A stretch of DNA of 64,000 bases from Iris pallida (GCA_029216955.1 JANAVB010031417.1:17398867-17462866); one strand, 5' to 3'. Shown: positions 44,818-57,080, numbered from the stretch's first letter. Notes: a model not told the origin generated them from the sequence alone. Program-made: numbers and translations.

Positions 44818-45704
44818 AAAATAAAACTTTTAGCCTCGACAAATGTTCAAAATAAAATTATAAATCGATAAATAAAGGATGGAGTGTGGCATTACTTGTT
44901 AAATAATAAGGCCATCTTCAATGGAGATTTCTATCTCCGACATTACTATAGAAATTTTTATCCTACATGGCAGTGATTTAGTATACAGAGTTTCTATGAG
45001 GGTTTCCACGTGTAGAAACTTTTCAATGGAACTTCTACGAGAGCTTCATAAAAACTTTTTATCAATCATACCAATTAATATTTGGCACCACATCATCAAA
45101 TTAATTATTTTATTTCACTACCAAAATAAGTCATATTAGCGACAAAATTAGCGACTCCAGATAAATACGTCGCTAAGTTTTGTGCTTTTAGCGACGTTTT
45201 ATTTATACGTCGCTGAACGTCACTATCAGCGACGTTTGAGCGACAGTTAGCGACACAAATTATGTTTTGGACAACTGATGTCGCATTCTAGTCGCAAAAC
45301 GTCACTGTTTTTTTTTATTCAGCGACGTTTCGCGACGCCACTTTTACGACTTTGCCAGGTTTTAATAAATAGCGACGGTTAGCGACGTCTTTAACTGACG
45401 TCGCTAAAACATTTCATATAGGGTTCTGGCCCGATCGATTTTTCATCTTTTTCACCCAAAATTTTCTAATCTCCCGCTCTTTCCCTTACCCTTGCCCGCG
45501 ACGACCCCCTGCTCGATGACCCCATTCCTCCGACGACTCACTCCCTCCGACGACCACCCTCTATTCCTCGTTGACGCTGACCCGACTAGTCTCCTCCGCC
45601 GCTGCTCCAGCCCCGGCGACCCCGACCCAACCCCAACGCTGTGTCGGTAAACCCTAACCCTATCTCCCTTTTTCTGATGCGACACAGACACGACCCTTTG
45701 ACAC

Positions 45705-45782
45705 ACACGTGGACACTTTGACACACAAGTGGACACTTTGACACACAAGTGGACACTTTGACAACACGTGGACACTTTGACA
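45705..45782. repeat. Tandem repeat GTGGACACTTTGACACACAA, about four copies
   Basis: 20-22-bp units inside the CACTA element, the third shortened. Confidence 0.75.
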
Positions 45783-45788
45783 CTATTA

Positions 45789-46146
45789 GTCCTCGTTTGG
45801 TTCACGGAAAGGAAATGTATTCCTTTGTATTTTTCATGGGAATCGGAAAGTAGGATTCCTGTCACATTTCCTTTCCGTTGTTTGGTTGGTGTAGGAAAGG
45901 AAAGCAAAAATATAACAATGGTAAAATAAGCATTAATGGTAAAATAAGCAATAACACATGGTTACTTTTGTAATAAATGTTGGAAAAGGTGGAGGGAAAA
46001 TGAATCCCATGGGTCATGAGTGGAACCATATTCCCTCCAATTTTCCCTCTTGTGAGGAAATTGATTCTCAAGTTTGTGGTTACCAAACAAAGGAAAGGAA
46101 CAACTTTCCTTTTCTAGTTCCTTAAATCGGTGAACCAAACGTGGCC
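45789..46146. mobile_element. Tourist-like (PIF/Harbinger) MITE nested in CACTA
   Basis: Inverted ends GTCCTCGTTTGGTTCAC and GTGAACCAAACGTGGCC, flanked by TTA at 45786-45788 and 46147-46149. About 358 bp with AT-rich, inverted interior (GGAAAGGAAATG.. and ..CTTTCCTTTTC). Confidence 0.75.
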
Positions 46147-47006
46147 TTAGGATAATGTGTATAGATGAGGACTAGGACAATAAGTATAGGTAACTTCAAG
46201 ATAGGAATTGTTTTACCTATGAGTATAGGTAATGGCTTTACCTAGAGTGACTAGGTAATATATAGATTTAGGAAGCCTATAGGTTTAGGTAATGGGTTGA
46301 CACATGGGTATGGGAGATACCTATGTTGTAGTGTATGGGGTATTGAGTTTGGGTATTAGTTTTTACTAGAGTTAAGGATAGGCTAGTGTATAGGTAATTA
46401 GGTAAATAGGCCATAGTAATGGTTTTACCTATGTGAATAGGATATTGGTAGGGCAAATACATAGGGTATTAGCCTAGTATAGACTAGAATACCTTGGTAA
46501 GGCAACGTATGGCCCTAAAAACCTAGGTGTGACCTAGTTTGACCAAGTTTGGCAAGGTATTGACCCAGTTGTCCTAGTGTGACCTAGAAATGACTTGGAG
46601 ACCTAGAATTGACCTAGTATATCATGTTTATGATTCCAAAACACCAATTGACATTAATATTCTATATTTAGGTCTTCGAAGTACCGTATCGGATATTGTT
46701 GACATTTTACACTACCAAAATAAGTCAAATCAACGACAAAATAAGTCAATCCTAGAGTGTATAGAGTGAGCCTCCCTACTTCCTTCTCATTCGGGTCATT
46801 CAGTCGACTATTCCGTATCATAGGATATCTACCTCAACCTCACCCTAGAGAAGTGTGGAAATATTAATGTTAACCAAGGTTCACAGTAAAAAGAGGGAAA
46901 GAAACTACATAGGATACATCATATCTATTACCACTTGTTGTATCATGATTACTTTTACAAGTGTTTAAACGATGTGCATGTATCTATCTTACAGAATTAT
47001 CCTCAA

Positions 47007-48530
47007 ATGGATATGGAGCTGAATTACTATCTGCGGAATCGTTCGTGGATGTACAACCGTCATCCTGATGACATGTGCGGTGTGCGGGATGAATTCATAG
47101 AGGGTGTACACCAGTTCCTGTAGTTTGCCAAGGCGTTCCCTCAGTACATGGACGGTACCAAAATTAAGTGTCCGTGTGTGAGATGTCGCAACTTGAAATA
47201 TCATCCAGAAGTGGATGTAACGTATCATTTATACTCGAAGGGTTTCACGCCGAATTACTATCAGTGGAGCGAGCACGGAGAACTTGTGTCTTTAGCATCG
47301 GAGTACGAGCCTTATGTTGATATCCACAACAACGCTCCTTACGACGATGGGTTGGTGAACATGGTTTTTGACGCGACCGGGCCTAGTTTCGATCCGGATG
47401 ATCATGATGCACCTGAGGAGGCACCGAACCCCGATGCTGCACAGTTCATGGAGTTGCTGGAGAATGCAAGAACTCCATTATATCCTGGTTGTGAGGATCA
47501 TTCACCGTTGGAGGTGGTTACAAGATTGTTGAGCATCAAGTCCGATTTTAACATATCGCAAGATTGCTACAACCGTCTTATGGAGTTGATTATAGAAATA
47601 TTTCCTGAGGGTGCGAAGTTGCCTAAAGACTTCTACCGGTCTAAGAGGATGGTTAGATCGCTCTGGATGGGATACGAAAAAATCGATGCCTGTCGCAACG
47701 GGTGCATGTTGTACTACAAAGACGACAAGGATGAAGACGCTTGCAGATTTTGTGGTATCGATCGCTACAAGGCATGTGGTAGAGGAAAGTATGTCGGTGC
47801 TAGGAAGCCTACCTCTTCGATGCAGTACTTGCCGTTGACGTCGCGGTTGCAACGGTTGTTTATGGTGAAGAAAACTGCAGAAAACATGAGTTGGCATAAG
47901 TGGGAACATACCGAAGAAGTGTTGGATCACCCATCTGATGGAGAAGCATGGAAGCACTTTGATCGAGAGTATCCAGATTTTGCTTCTGATCCGCGTAATG
48001 TCAGATTGGGTCTCTGCTCCGACAGTTTTACCCCATTCAGACTTTCGAGATCCCAGTATTCGTGTTGGCCTGTGATCGTCACCCCGTACAATCTACCGCC
48101 TTGGATGTGCATGAAGACTCCGTATATGTTCCTCACCGTTATTATCCCAGGTCCGAACAATCCGAAAAGGAACATCGATGTGTATTTATAGCCGTTGATT
48201 GATGAGTTGAATCAGCTGTGGGAAGTAGGTTCCAACACGTACGATGTATCTAGAAAACAAAATTTTCAGATGCGGACAGCACTTATGTGGACCATCAACG
48301 ACTTTTCGGCCTGTGGAATGTTATCTGAATGGAGCACGCATGGTCGTCTTTCATGTCCGTATTGCATGGACAACACTAAGGCTTTCCGTTTGAAACATGG
48401 AGGCAAACCGTGCTTCTTCGATTGTCATCGACAATTCCTGCCGAAGGATCATCCGTATCGGAGGAACAGGAATGCTTTTCGTGCTGGCGTTGTGGAGAAG
48501 GCTAATCCCCCGCCAAGGTGGCCCGCGTTT
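47007..48530 (+). pseudogene. CACTA transposase (TNPD type), truncated
   Basis: From MDMELNYYLRNRSWMYNR (the transposase-associated zinc region, CPCVRCRN near 47170) into the Transposase_21 region (WMGYEKIDACRNGCMLY, CRFCG, MSWHKWEH, GLCSDSFTPF, WPVIVTPYNLPPWMCMK, then after a stop PLIDELNQLW, SEWSTHGRLSCPYCM). In-frame stops lie at 47121-47123 and 48189-48191; the second stands where Gln is usual. After about 48530 homology ends, roughly half the usual length, so the catalytic C-terminal half is gone. The product would cut and paste elements with matching ends. This copy is non-autonomous. Confidence 0.88.
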
Positions 48531-48550
48531 TGGATCCTATTCTATTTGTT

Positions 48551-48775
48551 GGTTGTGTGTAGACTTTGGTTATTTAGTTGTAGAGTTTGTTATTTGGTGT
48601 AGACTTGGTTATTTGGACATTCTGTATTTTATTTTTAAACTGCAGCATCGGGGAGAAAAGGACATTCTGTAGGGAGAAAAGGTTGTGTGTAGACTTTGGT
48701 TATTTGGACATGGTTGTGTGTAGACTTGGTTATTTGGACATGGTTGTGTGTAGACTTTGTTATTTGTTGTGACTT
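48551..48775. repeat. Tandem repeats GTGTGTAGACTTGGTTATTT
   Basis: About five irregular units of 30-50 bp sharing TGTGTAGACTT.GTTATTTGGA, located where the transposase frame breaks off; they may mark the deletion site. Confidence 0.7.
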
Positions 48776-48859
48776 GGATATCTGTTATACTTTATGGTTA
48801 TCTTTTTAAACTGCAGGAAGAAAAGGACATTCTGTATTTTATTTTTTTTATTTTTTTTG

Positions 48860-49340
48860 CAGATTTACCGACGTTTACCGACGCAAACGTACGTCGGTAA
48901 ACGTCGGTAAATCTGCAGAATTTTCCAGGGTACCGACGTTTACCGACGTCCTTATACGTCGGAGACCGTGGTAAACGTCGGTAATAATCCCAGGATTTTA
49001 CCGACGTATAACGACTTTCAATACGTCGTTAATCCACCGACGAGACGACGGTAGACGTCGGTAATAATCCCAAGATTTTACCGACGTGTAGCTACTTTCA
49101 ACACGTCGCTAATCCACCGACGAAACGACGGTAGACGTCGGTAATATCCCAGGATATACCGACGTAATAATACGTCGGTGCACGTCGGTATTTGCGACGT
49201 TCGGCGACGTTTTAAAGATCAACGACTTACGTTTCCGCGACAAGTCCAAAACGTCGTTAATTGCGTCGGTAAATATTGTTAGTGACGTAATTTGTCGTTT
49301 TAGCTACGCCCAAAACGTCTTTGGGCGTCGCTAAAACGAC
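48860..49340. repeat. Subterminal repeats at the right end of the CACTA element
   Basis: Dense inverted and direct copies of CCGACGT and ACGTCGGTA, including two 80-bp units (about 48976 and 49056), then AGCGACG/CGTCGCT words toward the tip. The left tip (45135-45410) has only the AGCGACG class. Such words are transposase-binding sites in En/Spm. Confidence 0.8.
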
Positions 49341-50237
49341 TTATTTTGGTAGTGTTTGTTGTCATATATGAGAGAAATGGAAAAGAGAGTGTTTATTTGT
49401 TTGTGCAGTTTCTATATAAAACTCTACCAACTAGGATAGAAATTCACATAAAGTACGGTGACACAGGGTAGAAACCCGATTTTAGAAATCTCGATTGGAG
49501 ATGGCTTGAGCCTTAATGTTTACTTAGATCGAGTGGAAGAGATGTGTGATAAATCATAATGGACAAGGATGGATTTACTAGCCACGGACCTCCAAAATTT
49601 TTTAAAATATAGAAAAAAAAATTATGTAATTTTAAATTATATATAGAAATATGTCAATATAAAAAGAGTAAGACAGTTTCATTTGTTGTAGTGCTCAGGG
49701 CATTTTGTTTCATTTTTTTTTTTTTTGTAATTCTAATGAAAGAGAAAAAATTGTCTAATTATAGTTGAGTTATTTAATGTATAATAGTAAAATATAGGGT
49801 ACCAATTAGAAAATTTTAAATATTGTAGGATATTCAGATGAAAAAAAATGTTAAATTTCATTGTAATACATCACACAATTTAATGTAATACCACAGTCCA
49901 TCCTTAATTAATTTGTCAATCCATCCTTAATAACAAAATGATGAAAGGATAACTTTTAAGGAATATTAATTTGTCAATCCATTCCATGATCTGCTTTAAC
50001 TGTTTACCTAACGTATTTATTGTAATACGTTCCTGGCTGGATTTCTGCATCTCACTTTCGTCATCAATTTCAAACAAAACACAGACAAAATCAAGCTCGA
50101 TATCAAACAATTGGACATAGAACGAGCACTAATAAGCGTTACTAATCAAAATTTCATTGAATATAATGAAAGAATTATACCAACTGTAAAAAATAAAAAA
50201 ATATATTAAACGTCCTAATAATCCCTGCAAATCCAAA

Positions 50238-51182
50238 CTAGACCATAGTTGTAGAACAAGAAGACGTCGAAGGATCGAACAGTGCAGGAACCAGATACCT
50301 CCTCCCGTGGGCCCCGTTCACATTGTAGCTGGCCCCACTTGCGGGGTCCACCAGCAACTCCCCGGCGTATCCGGGATAGGCCCCCTTCCCGTAGATCCCC
50401 GGACACGCCGACGCCGCCTCCAACGGAGCCTCCTCCGCCCCCTGGAAGAATCCGTTCCCGAACGGATTCGTAGCCGTCCCGGCCAAGAGCCCCGCCAGGT
50501 TCACCACCATCCCGTCGGCTCCGACGTCGCCGTTGGGCGCCACAAGCGCCGGGGACTGGGGCCCGTAGATCGGCTGGTGGAACGGCCACGCGCACTGGCC
50601 CGGACACTGGCTCGCCGAGTTCCCGACCCAGACGTAAGCGAACCTGCCGGACCTGGACCGGGGGGACGAGCCGTGGGTCCCGCAGCGGCTCATGCAGAAG
50701 CCCTCCACCGCCACGTCGTTGGAGGTGAGGACGACGTTGATGGCGTAGCTCGGAGCTCCCTTCGACGCCAGCTTGGCGATGTCGGAGTCGCTGAGGGACT
50801 TTCCGAGGGAGTAGGAGTCGTCGAGGATCTGTTTGCCGAGGCTGAGCTTGGGCATTCTCGTCCTCGACTGAGAGTAGTACTTCTCCATTGTTGCCCACCA
50901 GGCGGAGACGGAGGGCTGGTTCTGGCCGGCGGATTTCTTGGAGGTGGAGGAGAGGGAGGAGACGAAGTCGGAGACGATGGAGCGCTGGGAGGCGGTGAAC
51001 TTACCGTACCAAATGAGGTTGACGGAGATGGGCCCGGTGAGCAGAACGCCGTTGTGGTACTTGAGCGCCGGCGGCTGCTCCTCCACCAGCGCGGTGAGCT
51101 TCCTCCCTTCAACGGAGCGTTGGAAGAAGAAGAATAGTGAAGACAGAAACAAGCACACGAGAAGAGAAATTTTGGAGTCCAT
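50238..51182 (-). CDS. EXORDIUM-like / phosphate-induced protein 1 (PHI-1) family protein
   Basis: Intact, intronless, 314 aa. Residues 1-26 form a signal peptide (hydrophobic [14 protein letters not shown]), so the protein should be secreted to the cell wall space. The PHI-1 conserved region follows: [20 protein letters not shown] near 40-60, [10 protein letters not shown] near 95, [18 protein letters not shown] near 120, then Cys-bearing blocks [11 protein letters not shown] and [18 protein letters not shown] (about 163-205). The C-terminal signature is [24 protein letters not shown] and FDPSTSSC. Length and motifs match the plant EXO/EXL family, linked in Arabidopsis to brassinosteroid-dependent growth and carbon status; the biochemical activity is unknown. 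The start ATG at 51182 lies about 100 bp below a TATA box. Codons are markedly GC-rich at third positions. Its 3' flank is duplicated at 36114-37311. Confidence 0.96.
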   Translation of the reverse strand: MDSKISLLVCLFLSSLFFFFQRSVEGRKLTALVEEQPPALKYHNGVLLTGPISVNLIWYGKFTASQRSIVSDFVSSLSSTSKKSAGQNQPSVSAWWATMEKYYSQSRTRMPKLSLGKQILDDSYSLGKSLSDSDIAKLASKGAPSYAINVVLTSNDVAVEGFCMSRCGTHGSSPRSRSGRFAYVWVGNSASQCPGQCAWPFHQPIYGPQSPALVAPNGDVGADGMVVNLAGLLAGTATNPFGNGFFQGAEEAPLEAASACPGIYGKGAYPGYAGELLVDPASGASYNVNGAHGRRYLVPALFDPSTSSCSTTMV

Positions 51183-51282
51183 TAGTAGGAACCTAATTTA
51201 ATTTATTAATGTCTTTGATTTTGATGGAGAAGAGAATAAGAAGATGAAGTTGAGTTGATTATTAAGCAGTGGGAGAGGAAGT

Positions 51283-51293
51283 GCTTATATAGT
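51283..51293 (-). promoter_or_regulatory. TATA box of the EXORDIUM-like gene
   Basis: ACTATATAAGC on the minus strand, about 100 bp before the ATG, predicting a 5' leader of some 70 nt. From 51300 to 51820 I recognise no other motif beyond a (GC)n tract at 51471-51482. Confidence 0.7.
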
Positions 51294-51819
51294 TTCGTCC
51301 GAACGGTCCCTTGACAGCTGGGGCTGAGTGTGCAGCCAGCTGGAGGGTTCGAATACTTTTTCCTTGTACCTAAAATGCCCTCGATCCACCCACTGTTTGA
51401 GGTGGGATTATTTATTGGGGAAAACAAAAAAGAGAGTGTGGAATCTCTATGCTCGCAGCTTTTCTTTTATGCGCGCGCGCGTACGCTTGTTCCCTGCTAA
51501 AGAGAAGGTTATTGGGGAAAACAAAAAGAGCTGTCTTTCTCAGAACGGTTCAACTAGTAAGAAAGGAACTCGTGATTTCTTTACTTCCCTATTAGAGCGG
51601 GCAACCAAATTTATCTATCTATATATTATATATAATCTTATATTTAAAAACGAGTGGACCAGATTAATGCAAAAAGTTTCCCAGTGATATGCAAACATAA
51701 AAAAAATACCTTAACTAAAATAAATATATATATGTAAAAAATTTCATATTAAAAAAATAAAACAACTTCTCTAACCTACTCTTCAACGGAATATATTTTG
51801 TCGTTAATTTTACAACTTA

Positions 51820-52110
51820 TAACAATTAACATGCATGCATCTGCGGAGTTAATCTCAATGAAAAAACAATGTGGGCCCCAAAGTGTCAAAGGTCTTAGCC
51901 ATAACACTAGTTATATAATCAGAACACAAACGGTACAAAAAGACAAAAATAAAAACATACACTGACTTCGGACAACCAAAAGCAGAAAAATCTACGTCAC
52001 AACAAAAAAAAAACATTATTTTTCAATGTCCAATCAATTTTGAAACGAAAGAAATAGAATAAAAGATTACAGTAGAGTGAGTACAAGTAATGTCGTCGTC
52101 TTATTATTTA
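51820..52110. repeat. Paralogue of 33680-34480: 5' flank of the EXORDIUM-like gene (copy B)
   Basis: See the matching blocks at 33680-34480. At about 51945-51955 the sequence GACAAAAATAAAAACATACA is the empty site of the Mutator-like MITE. Confidence 0.7.
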
Positions 52111-52260
52111 TATTAATGCTTTGAAATTGAATAAAAAATAAATAAATAAATTTGCACAAATAAAACCTTCACAAAAGCGACAAATTGAGAAACGTCTATC
52201 CCGGTCTCCATCGGCGGCTGACGTGTGATTTCGCGGGACTCACGTGCTGGCGGGCACTTA

Positions 52261-52646
52261 GACCATCTCGAATGGGGGTTTCTATCTTCCTAATTTCTAT
52301 GGAAGAAATTTATTTTTAAAAAAATTTCTCTCAATGGTGATTTCTATCACAATTTCTATCCTATGTGGCAATGATGTAGGATGGAAACTCTATAGAAGGG
52401 TTTCTATGTAGAAACCCTCATAGAAATTCTCCTATTTCTCATGATAATTATTATTGGGTCCCACACCATTAAATTAGTCTTTTTACTATGTGACACATAG
52501 GATAGAAATGGAGAACCATTGGAGAGCATTTTTGTATGTCTACAATTTTTATGTAAAAATTCTACCAATTAGAATAAAAATTTTCTTAAAGTACAATGCC
52601 AAGTAGGATAAAAACTCAATTTTAGAAATCACCATTGGAGATGGTC
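52261..52646. mobile_element. MITE (GACCATCTC...GAGATGGTC), copy 3
   Basis: Good terminal inverted repeats GACCATCTCGAATGG / CCATTGGAGATGGTC flanked by TTA (52258-52260, 52647-52649), so a PIF/Harbinger-type MITE. Same interior TTTCTATCCTA motifs as the copies at 36207 and 44911. Confidence 0.75.
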
Positions 52647-52649
52647 TTA

Positions 52650-53137
52650 GATTCACGACCTTCCCAGTTTGCAGCGTGATGACAGCTCGACTGTACGCGT
52701 ATCTCTGTAGTCTCTTCACACGAAACAACCTAATCCTCCTGCTCCTTAAATTAATGTAATATTATATATGAGAAATATATGGGGATTCAAACCTGGCAAA
52801 TTACGTTAACACCCTCCTCCTATAAACACACACACTACAGCTGTGAATCACAATGCGTCCCGGCTGGCAGCTGGTAGTGACCATCTTGGAAAGGGGACCA
52901 AAGTCTTCCACTGTGGTCCAAGCCAAAATAAATAAATAAGACTATTATATCCTGTTCAAATGGTTGAATATCCTTTAATTTTCTTACAACTCTTTGAATT
53001 TGACCTCGATTAATTCGCGAACAAAACAAAATAAAATCAATTACTTCATGTTTATTTCTTTTGAAAAATTATAACCTTTAGCAATTTTTTACGTGATTAT
53101 AAATACCCAAAAAAAATTTAGCAGAAAAAGTGGATAC
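52650..53137. other. Intergenic, nothing recognised
   Basis: AT-rich with no convincing frame, repeat or RNA gene. Confidence 0.5.
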
Positions 53138-53140
53138 TTA

Positions 53141-53445
53141 GGCCTCATTTGGTTGGTGGAATACTAGAATTGGAAAAAGAAAATCATTTCTTTCCTAAAT
53201 GATGTTAAAGAAAAGTATAAGAAAAATAAAAATAATTCACGTAGGGAAGGAACACAAGGGGGAAATGGTTCCCCGTCCAACCAATGATTCACATTTTCAC
53301 TGTAGAAAATTTATTTTTTTTCTTCGAATTTATTTATTCTCTCCAAACATCGGAGAGAAAAATGGATAAAATTATAATTTTCCAAAGAAAGGAAAGAACA
53401 AGGAAATGAATTGAATTTCTTTCATTTTCGCGAAACAAATGTGAC
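53141..53445. mobile_element. Tourist-like MITE
   Basis: GGCCTCATTTGGTTGG at the left and AACAAATGTGAC at the right are imperfect inverted ends, flanked by TTA (53138-53140, 53446-53448). Related in ends and AT-rich interior to the MITE at 45789-46146. Confidence 0.6.
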
Positions 53446-53654
53446 TTAAAGTTAAGGAAAGTGAATCCTTGTTTGAATGGATAGAGTCGTTTTTTCCTTA
53501 ATTTTCTTTCCTCCCTAACTCAAACATAAAAAAATGACTTTTTTTTTTCCGACCCTATGATTCCATGAAACCTATGATTTTGGAGAGAAAAATCTCAAGA
53601 AGCTTAAGTTAATTTTTTATATAATTTCAAAATTTTCATGTTTATTGAGATTTT

Positions 53655-53785
53655 TTTGATGTCCTTTCTCCAAGCTGGACCGTGGGCCATAGCCACTTAG
53701 TGGCCCGTCGGAGGATTTGAACTCGAGACATGAGCTCGAGCGGCCTTCCACACTACCAATAGGCCAGTGCCTTAGGGACCATATT
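53655..53785 (-). mobile_element. tRNA-derived SINE-like sequence
   Basis: On the minus strand an A-box-like GGCCTATTGGTAGTGTGG is followed about 40 nt later by a B-box-like GAGTTCAAATCC, as in tRNA-derived SINEs. The cloverleaf is not complete, so it is not a tRNA gene. No target duplication confirmed. Confidence 0.4.
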
Positions 53786-54079
53786 TATTGAGACTAACAA
53801 AGTAACAATGTCTTTGGCACATAATATGGAGTTAGATTCCTCTAATTGACAATAGTTATGAATTAGAATAATGAAGGTTCAAAGTCTGTTCAGAAATCGT
53901 GACGTTCCTTTCGTAAATTTACACTTTTTTATCTCAAATATGCGCCCGCCTATGCGTCCATCTACGCCACCAAAAGTCGTTGCCCATCTACTGCCTCAGG
54001 TAAAAGTTGTGCGAAAGAGCAGTCGTCTCGCGCCTAGGTGCCATCTAAACGGTTACCTCGACCGCCGATTATAACATTG

Positions 54080-54253
54080 GTTATGGTTCATTCGTTAAAC
54101 GATTTGTCCGACGACCGTGCATCCGGGATTCTACAGGATGGGGCTTATCCGGGAAACACCGGAGGCTTGCTTGTGATTATGGACGCTGTAAGTGGGGTAG
54201 CAACAAAGAAAATAAAGCCCACGGGTGGACGTTTTGGAGAAATTATTAAGTAG
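54080..54253 (+). pseudogene. EXORDIUM-like gene relic, C-terminal segment
   Basis: The frame reads GILQDGAYPGNTGGLLV then SGVA and GGRF, which lines up with the [23 protein letters not shown] signature and G.R of the intact gene at 50238-51182, but on the opposite strand and strongly diverged. No other conserved block of the family could be aligned with confidence upstream. I read it as an old inverted relic of the same gene cluster. Confidence 0.5.
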
Positions 54254-54590
54254 TGCGGGTTCACACTCTTCTCCAACCTTTCAATGTCATGGTATTATTA
54301 ATTGGAAGTCAAAATTCACCATGTCATGTGGTAAATCTGACTGAATACTTTGTCGAGGTCGGTTTCTTATTAGCAGGGGCGGCCCTGGCCTAGGACAGGC
54401 GGGGCGACGGCCCAGGGCCCCCTGACAGAAGGGGACACCAATATTGAACTGTTTATAATAGAACTAGTATGTATCATGTGTCTTTCTTTTAACAAAAAGT
54501 ATTGTGGTGTAGTGGTTATATTGCTAGACTTATATTTAAGAGGTCCTTAGTTCATATCTTGACTACAATAAATTTTGTTTTATTTATATA
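54254..54590. other. Intergenic with a hAT-like end and degenerate tRNA-like boxes
   Basis: CAGGGGCGGCCCTGG at 54376-54390 resembles a hAT terminal repeat. TGGTGTAGTGGTTAT with AGTTCATATC at 54506-54560 looks like weak A and B boxes. Neither element can be delimited. Confidence 0.3.
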
Positions 54591-54675
54591 CTAGTGGATA
54601 ACTCGTGCCATATTGGCACGGATACGAATTCGGCCTTCTCGATGTAGGCGTGCAGGCACCGGGCCAGCGCCAGGG

Positions 54676-57075
54676 TGTCACGACCCGCACCTGCTTTTCG
54701 GGATACAAGTGCGTGTCCAAGCCCAGCCTACGCCGCGGTATCGGCGGTAGTACGCTGTCTATCCCACAATAAACAAAGTTCTCATAAATACTAACCGCTC
54801 ATTCACAACAACTAAATCAACTTTACAAAATATAGAAGTTTTACATTTGAAGAAGAATGTAAGCTTTTACAATTATAGAAAACTATCACACATCTAACTA
54901 GTCTTCTATGGTTTGGCCTTCGAGTCTCTATCTCCCTCTCATATTGTCCATAGCACAAAAGTAGACACGTCATCCTCACCTATAACAACGATCCAGTCAG
55001 GAAAGGAGCAGAGTATAACCATATTGCATTTAATGTTGTTAGCACAAAATAAGTTAAAACAATGAAAAACAATAATGGCAAAGAGCATATAGAGAACTAG
55101 CAAGAGATGAACTAGCAGGATATGAACTAGCAAGATATAAACTAGTAAGATATGATCTAGCAGGACAGAAACTAGATAAAGGAACAATGGAAACAACTAT
55201 GTGTGTGTGAAATACCTTTTAATACGTGAATGGCTGGGCTAATACGGCACATCTTACGATGGCTATCATTCAGTAATTGGTACGGCTAACTCAAACACGG
55301 GTGTGTATGACTTAGCTATCATTCGGTAACGGTAATTGGGTTTGTTCACGTATTTACCGAGTATTTCTCCTCCCGACTCTCTAACAATCAATAACGGTCA
55401 ATGATACACTAAGAAGGATACGATAACTACAGTGTCACAATTGTGTCTCAATGGAATATCAAACAATGACTCAACGAGATATCAAACAAGAAATCTATAG
55501 AGTAAACATTATAATGAACTAAAACATAAATGCAATACTGTACTTGCCTGAATCCTTGCACAAACCGTAGCCACAAGTCGAGGATAAGAGAAATGCCGAT
55601 CTAGAAGCTGCCAACCTATAACACATATCGCACCACGAACCGTGCACGAAAACCACAAATCAATTATAATGTTCTAGTTCTAAATAGTGGCTAGTTGGGT
55701 TACTAATCTAATAATAATTAATTCTAGAATAATTCACTTAAAGACCTAATTTAACCTAATAATAATCTGAATATAATCTAAACGTGCAAGTTTGGCCATC
55801 AAAAGTCGTGTTTCTCAATTTTGGAAACCATGGCACGCAAATCGAGACGTGCCATTGACTTTTTAGTCAAATGCTGTGAACTCTAGATTTTAAAAGTGCG
55901 CCTTGGTAGATTTCAGCACCATGAGTGCGCTAGAATCAATCGTGCCACAAAATCATATTTTGGTCAAAAGATATCGCCGTTATGGCTAATCGTGACCAAA
56001 ACGGGGATCAACCGATTAGTTCTGAGTTCAACAGAATCAATAAAATATTAGATGAATGAAATAATTTTTGGGAAAAATATATATCGTAGAACTCTGTGTT
56101 AGCTTTCCGAAACTCCAAACGGTTCGTGATTTCGATTTTTGGTTCTTCCGGAATCTCGAAAACACCAAAACGTGTCAAGTTTCGGACAACCGACATTCTA
56201 CGAATTTTCTAGAACTTTAGGAATAATATATACGAAAATAAATTACATATTCAGAAAGCTTACCTCGATACGAATCCAAAAAAAAATAGCGCATGAAAAG
56301 CACGTCGGAGTTGGCGGGAATCGCTTCGCGAAGTCGAGATCTCTACTGGAAAGTCGAGATCTCTACTAGAACTCTCTCTCAAAAAGACGGCTGAAATTTT
56401 ATTAGGGTTTCGAATATAATAATATATATATAGGAGAGAGAGACGGTTCAGCCTGGGCGCAGACAGGTGGGCCCCCCGTGGGTGAATTATTGGGTAATTA
56501 ATTATTTAATTCAGAAAATTATTTAAAAATTATTTTAAGTCCAAATAAATCAAAATAAATTGCAGAAAAATCCAAACAAATTCTAAAAAATTCTAGAAAA
56601 TATTTCTAAGTGTCTAGAATCTAAATAAAATATTTTGAACACAAAATATCATCATGTGACCTCACAGTAAATTTTCAAAGCCTATAAAATAAATTTTTAT
56701 AGGTTTTAATTATATAAAAATTTCCAAAAATTCTAAAAAATTCCAGAAAAATTCTAAAATATTTCAAAAAATATTTTTAGTCATTAGAGCCCAAATAAAA
56801 ATATTTGGTCCAGAAATACTCCCATATGACCTTACGGTAAATCCTGAAAGTCCTTAAAATAATAAAACCTTAAATATTAAATACCTAAAAATATCCAAAA
56901 TTTGTAAAAAAAATATAAAATAGCTAAATAATACATATATAAGCTATCTAGAGGTCATATGACCTTAATATGGTCATAGCCCTCCTACAAGCTTTGGCAT
57001 GACTCACAATGGCCATAAAATTAATCGTAAACAAATAAAATTAAAAAAATTAAAAATTTGGGAAGTGGGCTTACA
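54676..57075 (-). mobile_element. Solo LTR, gypsy-type, minus strand
   Basis: Plus-strand ends TGTCACGACCCGCAC and GGGCTTACA, TSD CAGGG at 54671-54675 and 57076-57080. About 2.4 kb, no internal genes. Shares termini (GGGTCGTGACA) and motifs with the solo LTR at 37855-42208. It split the PPR fragment of Helitron-like unit 1. The interior (54780-57000) is AT-rich and shows nothing else. Confidence 0.85.
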
Positions 57076-57080
57076 CAGGG

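Larger units (their letters stand above)
45116..49354 (+). mobile_element. CACTA (En/Spm) transposon, internally deleted
   Basis: Ends CACTACCAAAATAAGTC and GACTTATTTTGGTAGTG, 3-bp TSD TTT (45113-45115, 49355-49357) confirmed by the empty site at about 36410. Subterminal arrays of AGCGACG and CGTCGGTA words. It contains a truncated TNPD-type transposase and a nested Tourist-like MITE. No TNPA-type gene recognised. Between 46150 and 46930 I see only AT-rich DNA. Confidence 0.92.
44911..49513. mobile_element. MITE (GGCCATCTTCAATGG family), copy 2, split by CACTA
   Basis: Left half 44911-45115 and right half 49358-49513 correspond to the MITE at 36207-36569; the CACTA element inserted within it. 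Confidence 0.7.
44818..50237. repeat. Duplicated 3' flank of the EXORDIUM-like gene (copy B), with a CACTA insertion
   Basis: Matches 36114-37311 at 44818-45115 and 49355-50260. The 4.2-kb CACTA element interrupts the match, and copy A gives the exact pre-insertion sequence. Confidence 0.9.

Noticed and set aside
50307..51137. 276-codon plus-strand ORF opposite the EXORDIUM-like gene, and 227- and 140-codon minus-strand ORFs
   Set aside because: Shadow frames of a GC-rich gene; no conserved domain.
53655..53785. A second tRNA gene
   Set aside because: A and B box-like motifs are present but the acceptor and anticodon arms do not pair, so it was called SINE-like instead.
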